NCBI GenBank assembly: GCA_016929985.1
Contig: JAFGIH010000772.1
Coordinates: 1-8,105 of the forward strand
Direction: 5' to 3'
Length of the DNA stretch: 8,105 nt
Source of the DNA: Thermoleophilia bacterium
Lineage (GTDB): Bacteria > Actinomycetota > Thermoleophilia > RBG-16-64-13
Below are positions 5,501-8,105 of the stretch, piece after piece. The notes below the pieces were generated by a model, which was not told where the DNA came from, made no database searches, and saw only the letters and a program-made list of their open reading frames with translations. Numbering within the stretch: position 1 is the first letter of the stretch; every line of letters begins with the position of its first letter. The position numbers and the translations under genes are program-made.

Positions 5501-6980
5501 AGACCATCAGCAGGAACTCGGACGCATGGTGATGCTGGAGGAGTATCCGGCGTCGCTCTTCAGCGCGCGCGTCGATACGCTGCCGGATGTTGTCGCAGAG
5601 CTTCTCTCGGTGGTGGGCGACCTTCTGTCGGAAGCCTGGGAAATGGTGACCGGCACGCTTTCCTCGGCGGGTAGCACTCTTCTCTCGGTGGGCGCCGGTA
5701 TGGGTGGAGCCGTGAGCGGTGGTGCGACGGCGCTGTTCCAGGCAGGGACGAGCGTCTTGGCCGCGCCGGTGGGCGCGGGACCGGACGGTCTGTTGGCATA
5801 CGTGGCGCCGGTCACCGGCCCGTTGTCGGACGTCGGCCCGGCCTTGTTCGCGGCCGCGTCGACAAAGAAGGTGACACTCATCGGCACGCCGGCCGGTGGC
5901 CTCGGGCCCACCGCCGGTGGCGCGGGGTTCTTTGTAGGTGGCATCTATCTGCTGGAACCCGAGAACGGCAGTCTCTCCAAGCCCGCCACCCTGACGCTCA
6001 GCTACGCCGAAGGGGCCGCACGAGGTCAGGATCCGGCGGGCTTCTGCATCTACCACTACGATCCAGATGCGCGGCTCTGGACGCCGGTGGAGTGCACGCA
6101 CGACCGGACGGCGCGGACGCTCACCGCCGAGGTAACGGAGATGGGCGGCTACTGCGTCGGGTCCGACGCGGTGGCTCCCGAGTTCACCCTTCTACTGCCT
6201 ACGGGGGCGCCGGCTGTGGTGACGACGTCGGTTCCGCAGCTCACCGTGGGATGCGTCGAGACCGGTTCGGGACTCGATCCAGGAACCTTCGCGGCTGGTC
6301 TCGATGGGGATGATCTCGACGGAGAGTGGTCGGCGGCAGCAGGCTGCGCGGTGCTCATCGTGAAGGACCCGCTGCAGCCCGGGGTGCACAGTCTCACGGT
6401 AGAAGGCGCCGACGGCGGCGGCAACCGGGGCGCGGCGACGTTCGAGATCGAGGTGACCATGCCGCCGGCGAGGCCGGTACTGCAGCTTGCCGAAGTGACG
6501 ACCGACCACGTGGATCTGCATCTCGAGCCCGGCAAAGATGAAGCCGCCGCTGCGACCGCCACGCACGCTATCTGGCGCACGGACGCCGGACCGGGTGTGA
6601 GCTACCGGTTGCTGGGCACGCTCGCCCCGGGTGCGGACGCCTACACCGACGCCGATGTGCGCCCGGGTGAGACGTACCGCTATGTGGCCGTGGCACTGTC
6701 GCAAGACGATATCGAAGGTCCTCCGTCAGACGCGCTCACCGTGATGGTGCCGCCGGATTCTGCAAGCGACACGACGGTGGCAACGACAGTGCAGACGACC
6801 GCGGCTAACACCGAAGCGTGGGGAGAGATCGAGACGACCGTAGACGGCGCCCAGGAGCCCGAACCGAATGACGAAGGGCTGGGCGGTGGGACAATAGCCG
6901 GCATCATCATCGGCTGCATCGCGGCGGTGGGCCTGGCCGCCGGCGGGTTCTTGCTCGCCAGGAAGAAGCGGCGCTGGTAG
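2562..6980 (+). CDS. Large exported, C-terminally anchored multidomain surface protein with propeller-like repeats
   Basis: 1472 residues, not recognised as a named family. A signal peptide has a basic KRR (14-16), a hydrophobic core (17-39) and a likely cleavage after AGA at residue 45. Residues about 60-415 hold repeats in which 'LPDGGLAVxG' strands alternate with 'LsaDGdVrW' strands (copies of the latter start near 89, 139, 191, 244, 298 and 357), a pattern typical of beta-propellers. Residues about 494-570 look like an Ig-like / Big-1 type domain with a DATGEVVF motif (538-545). Residues about 590-1110 are Gly/Ala-rich and unassigned. Residues 1126-1199 resemble a beta domain with PATLTLSY and an IYHYDPDARLWTPV motif. 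Residues 1204-1298 are Ig-like, ending in a DGGGN motif, with C1231 and C1262 as a possible disulfide. Residues 1301-1397 are fibronectin type III-like. A Thr/Glu-rich linker (about 1404-1440) leads to a membrane helix (1444-1465) and the tail RKKRRW. There is no LPxTG motif. Role unknown; adhesion or cell-surface binding is only a guess. Confidence 0.85.
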   Translation: MEMAGLGSAGRCLKRRAVVCAALLVGLVGALVCLTLLGAAGSAGARVEPSTWAKSYVGDDVMARGVFGLPDGDLIMTGLTTGRPQVTRLSAEGDVRWARRYDWPGTGVHGVPSSDLGPIGIPCLPSGMLVFWGDLLFRLDDDGDVVWGRRYHVSVPASSGSIEFADAVQLPDGGLAVCGHRGYDRVFVCRMDSGGAPLWTRLYELKPSGRSRIFALAGGDFLLGGTTLPEDGIPDTYGCKLMWLTADGEVQRAQSYVDTTRPDSSYGHLMNMALTSTGPALCQYRYSDGCGGTNVIKLDSAGAVRWTTWVGGTRRGEVTVSAGYIDAAADGGLALVGSTTEFSEHALTRLDGLAEKLSADGDVQWISTLDRGLWFDSEGVAAMDDGGLVWAANATPEVETEVVPLLIRMGAGGSAGKLGGYLTQVDVGNERLVRIEHPEMSSQVASRGSQSATCEAEDLRATSEDMTLTGSDVEGEALAVLTLEPLYPSDPDTPSTIMPGGTLYRYYRVLDGNGTPVPDAEIRYFGPFSSTKSTATSDATGEVVFKFKVPRSADPQYVNSTLTIDRVRVEGRRSSLAAAPDFATDVLPLSWSTSWMMGSGVGAKAGLGAGGGVFVEGQQTAGMVVTRTEADAANDGRGSFAIGDLLTTEAALGVQAEMEGKLRLGTAEAKGPSASVKATLGTFLDFATLYDEPSECSNSEKLMAALTLLVGVEHCASGGLTTLLSVAQGAIVSALSGDVEMEHLTGGVSFGISGNATVASLELMKKDQPGPGATGTKSLSGVSFGNLSAGEKTSLAITAYPGSGELSGAAGYEFGTSLSAAQALGYDVGGWSAVGALLAELVVDPLDTSFERLVLTAGAVPDDNGESQETRLIVDGSVVGAAGEAILEQLEPLIPGVEMQPDRRIVIAKEAYGQIVQSVVAELASAPIRYEHVVTMDKAPTSLDVGLGVSIAGTGFDLAVRPTWGRYNSFPLERGLFVVIDHQQELGRMVMLEEYPASLFSARVDTLPDVVAELLSVVGDLLSEAWEMVTGTLSSAGSTLLSVGAGMGGAVSGGATALFQAGTSVLAAPVGAGPDGLLAYVAPVTGPLSDVGPALFAAASTKKVTLIGTPAGGLGPTAGGAGFFVGGIYLLEPENGSLSKPATLTLSYAEGAARGQDPAGFCIYHYDPDARLWTPVECTHDRTARTLTAEVTEMGGYCVGSDAVAPEFTLLLPTGAPAVVTTSVPQLTVGCVETGSGLDPGTFAAGLDGDDLDGEWSAAAGCAVLIVKDPLQPGVHSLTVEGADGGGNRGAATFEIEVTMPPARPVLQLAEVTTDHVDLHLEPGKDEAAAATATHAIWRTDAGPGVSYRLLGTLAPGADAYTDADVRPGETYRYVAVALSQDDIEGPPSDALTVMVPPDSASDTTVATTVQTTAANTEAWGEIETTVDGAQEPEPNDEGLGGGTIAGIIIGCIAAVGLAAGGFLLARKKRRW

Positions 6981-6989
6981 GGCAACCGT

Positions 6990-8105
6990 TCAGGGCAGCC
7001 GCGAGGCCGGGCGGGACGACCGGGCATCCGCGAGCTGGTTAGCCATCTCGGCAAGTCGGGCCAGAGCCGGTTCGGTCCGCTTCGACCAGTAGGCCGCGTT
7101 CAGACGGACGCAGTTGTTGAAGTGCGACCCTACCGAGAAGACATGGCCCGGCACCACCGATATGCCGGCTTCCAGCGCCATCCGAAACAGCGTCAGTGCG
7201 TCGACGCTCTGAGGCATCTCGACCCAGAGTACGTAACCACCGGTGGGGGTCGAGACTCGCGTGCCTTCCGGGAATTGGTCCACGACCGCTTGGGCCATGT
7301 GATTCACGCGTTCCGCGTAGGCGCGGCGTAGGCGGCGGAGGTGATGTTCATAACCTCCGTGAGAGAGATACTCGGCGAGGACCACCTGCATCATGAGGGG
7401 CGCTCTACCCGCGAGAGCTCCGCGCACGTGCTTGACGCGTTTGAGAAACCGCCCTGGCGCGATCCACCCGACGCGATAGGAGGGCGCGATGTCTTTGCTG
7501 AACGACGAGCACAGGAGCACCAGTCCCTGCCGGTCGTAGCACTTGGCCAGGGTCGGGCGGCTGCCTCCGTGGTAGAGCTCTCCATCGACGTCGTCTTCTA
7601 TGAGGGGGATCTCCCTCTCGGCCAACATGGCCACCAACCGGCGCTTGGCCGCGTCGGGCATGGAACAGCCCAGAGGGTTGCTGAAGTTGGTCATGACCAC
7701 CACGGCGCGTACGTCGTCGTGGAGCAGGGCGAACTCGAGCGCCTCGACACTCATTCCGGTGCGGGGATGTGTGGGTATCTCTAGAGCGCGCAGGCCCAGG
7801 ACCTCCAAGATCTGGAGGATCCCGAAGTACGTCGGCGATTCCACGGCTACCAGATCGCCGGGCTTCGTGGTGACCTGGAGGGCCAGGCTGAGCGACTCAG
7901 TACAGCCCGAAGTCATGACCAGGGAGTCACTGTCGAGCACGCATCCCTGCATGCTCCGCCGCTGCGCGATCTGCCGCCGCAATTCTTCCCATCCGTCGAT
8001 GGAGCCGAAGCGATCGCGGCCTATGTCTCCACGCCGGGCGACCGACGCGAGGATGCGGTTCAAGCGGTCGTTCGGCAGGAGTTCGGGGGCGGGAAGAGCC
8101 GCTCC
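6990..8105 (-). CDS. MocR-type regulator, aminotransferase-like part (N-terminal HTH domain outside window)
   Basis: The reading frame stays open to the right edge. With the segment before the TTG at 8063 (ALPAPELLPNDRL), it matches the start of the fold type I PLP domain in MocR/GntR-family regulators, so the DNA-binding winged helix should lie beyond 8105. Counted from that TTG, visible motifs are MTSGCTESL (50-58), ESPTYFG (75-81), NFSNPLG (126-132, the PLP-contacting Asn), IEDDVDGEL (155-163), SSFSKDIAPSYRVGW (186-200) with K190 as the Schiff-base lysine, HLRRLRRAY (241-249) and TGGYVLWVEMP (274-284). These are those of the YdcR-like group; usually Tyr follows 'EDDV', here Asp. MocR proteins commonly control vitamin B6 or amino-acid/amine metabolism genes, but the target cannot be read from this window. 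A stand-alone aminotransferase is a less likely alternative. Its stop lies 9 bases from that of the convergent surface protein gene. Confidence 0.88.
   Translation of the reverse strand, partial: GAALPAPELLPNDRLNRILASVARRGDIGRDRFGSIDGWEELRRQIAQRRSMQGCVLDSDSLVMTSGCTESLSLALQVTTKPGDLVAVESPTYFGILQILEVLGLRALEIPTHPRTGMSVEALEFALLHDDVRAVVVMTNFSNPLGCSMPDAAKRRLVAMLAEREIPLIEDDVDGELYHGGSRPTLAKCYDRQGLVLLCSSFSKDIAPSYRVGWIAPGRFLKRVKHVRGALAGRAPLMMQVVLAEYLSHGGYEHHLRRLRRAYAERVNHMAQAVVDQFPEGTRVSTPTGGYVLWVEMPQSVDALTLFRMALEAGISVVPGHVFSVGSHFNNCVRLNAAYWSKRTEPALARLAEMANQLADARSSRPASRLP

Noticed and set aside
4683..6101. A 472-codon open frame on the - strand opposite the surface protein gene
   Set aside because: It is rich in Arg, His and Gly with no recognisable motif, as expected for an antisense shadow of a GC-rich gene. 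The + strand frame has a signal peptide, repeats and an anchor.
6870..6980. Sortase anchoring of the surface protein
   Set aside because: The C-terminus has the hydrophobic helix and basic tail of a sorting signal, but no LPxTG-like motif precedes the helix, so a plain transmembrane anchor is more likely.
6981..6989. Bidirectional terminator between the convergent surface protein and MocR genes
   Set aside because: The gap is only 9 bases, and no clear hairpin with a T-run is visible in it or at its edges.

Overview
The window is GC-rich, densely coded bacterial DNA with six protein genes, two of them cut by the window edges. I see no rRNA, tRNA, CRISPR array or mobile element. The large surface protein has an N-terminal signal peptide and a single C-terminal transmembrane anchor with a basic tail, which fits a one-membrane (Gram-positive type) cell. 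With the base composition and the mix of families (DUF169, DUF5679 zinc ribbon, MocR), a high-GC actinobacterial-type lineage is my best guess. No marker gene confirms this.

Left part (1-1235, + strand): the C-terminal part of a DUF169 protein is followed 49 bases later by a 227-residue protein that clearly belongs to the ERG2 / sigma-1 receptor family. That family is best known from eukaryotes, as fungal sterol C8 isomerase and the animal sigma-1 receptor. The bacterial copy lacks the N-terminal membrane helix but keeps the two acidic residues that line the sigma-1 ligand pocket. This is the most remarkable gene of the window, and the DUF169/ERG2 pair looks like a two-gene unit.

Middle (1186-2018): an isochorismatase-fold protein on the - strand runs tail to tail into the ERG2-like gene, with a 50-base antisense overlap. 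By eye, all three positions of its catalytic Asp-Lys-Cys triad are replaced. A 179-base divergent intergenic region separates it from the next unit; a good candidate promoter there reads leftward.

Right part (2019-6980, + strand): a small two-helix membrane protein with a C-terminal DUF5679 zinc ribbon lies 30 bases upstream of a 1472-residue exported protein. The large protein has a propeller-like repeat region, Ig-like and fibronectin-like domains, a long unassigned centre and a C-terminal anchor. The two probably form an operon. Convergent to them, only 9 bases away, is the aminotransferase half of a MocR-type regulator (6990 to the right edge), whose DNA-binding domain lies outside the window.

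No single pathway ties all six genes together. The plausible functional units are DUF169 + ERG2-like and zinc-ribbon membrane protein + surface protein; the isochorismatase-like and MocR genes are separate transcription units.
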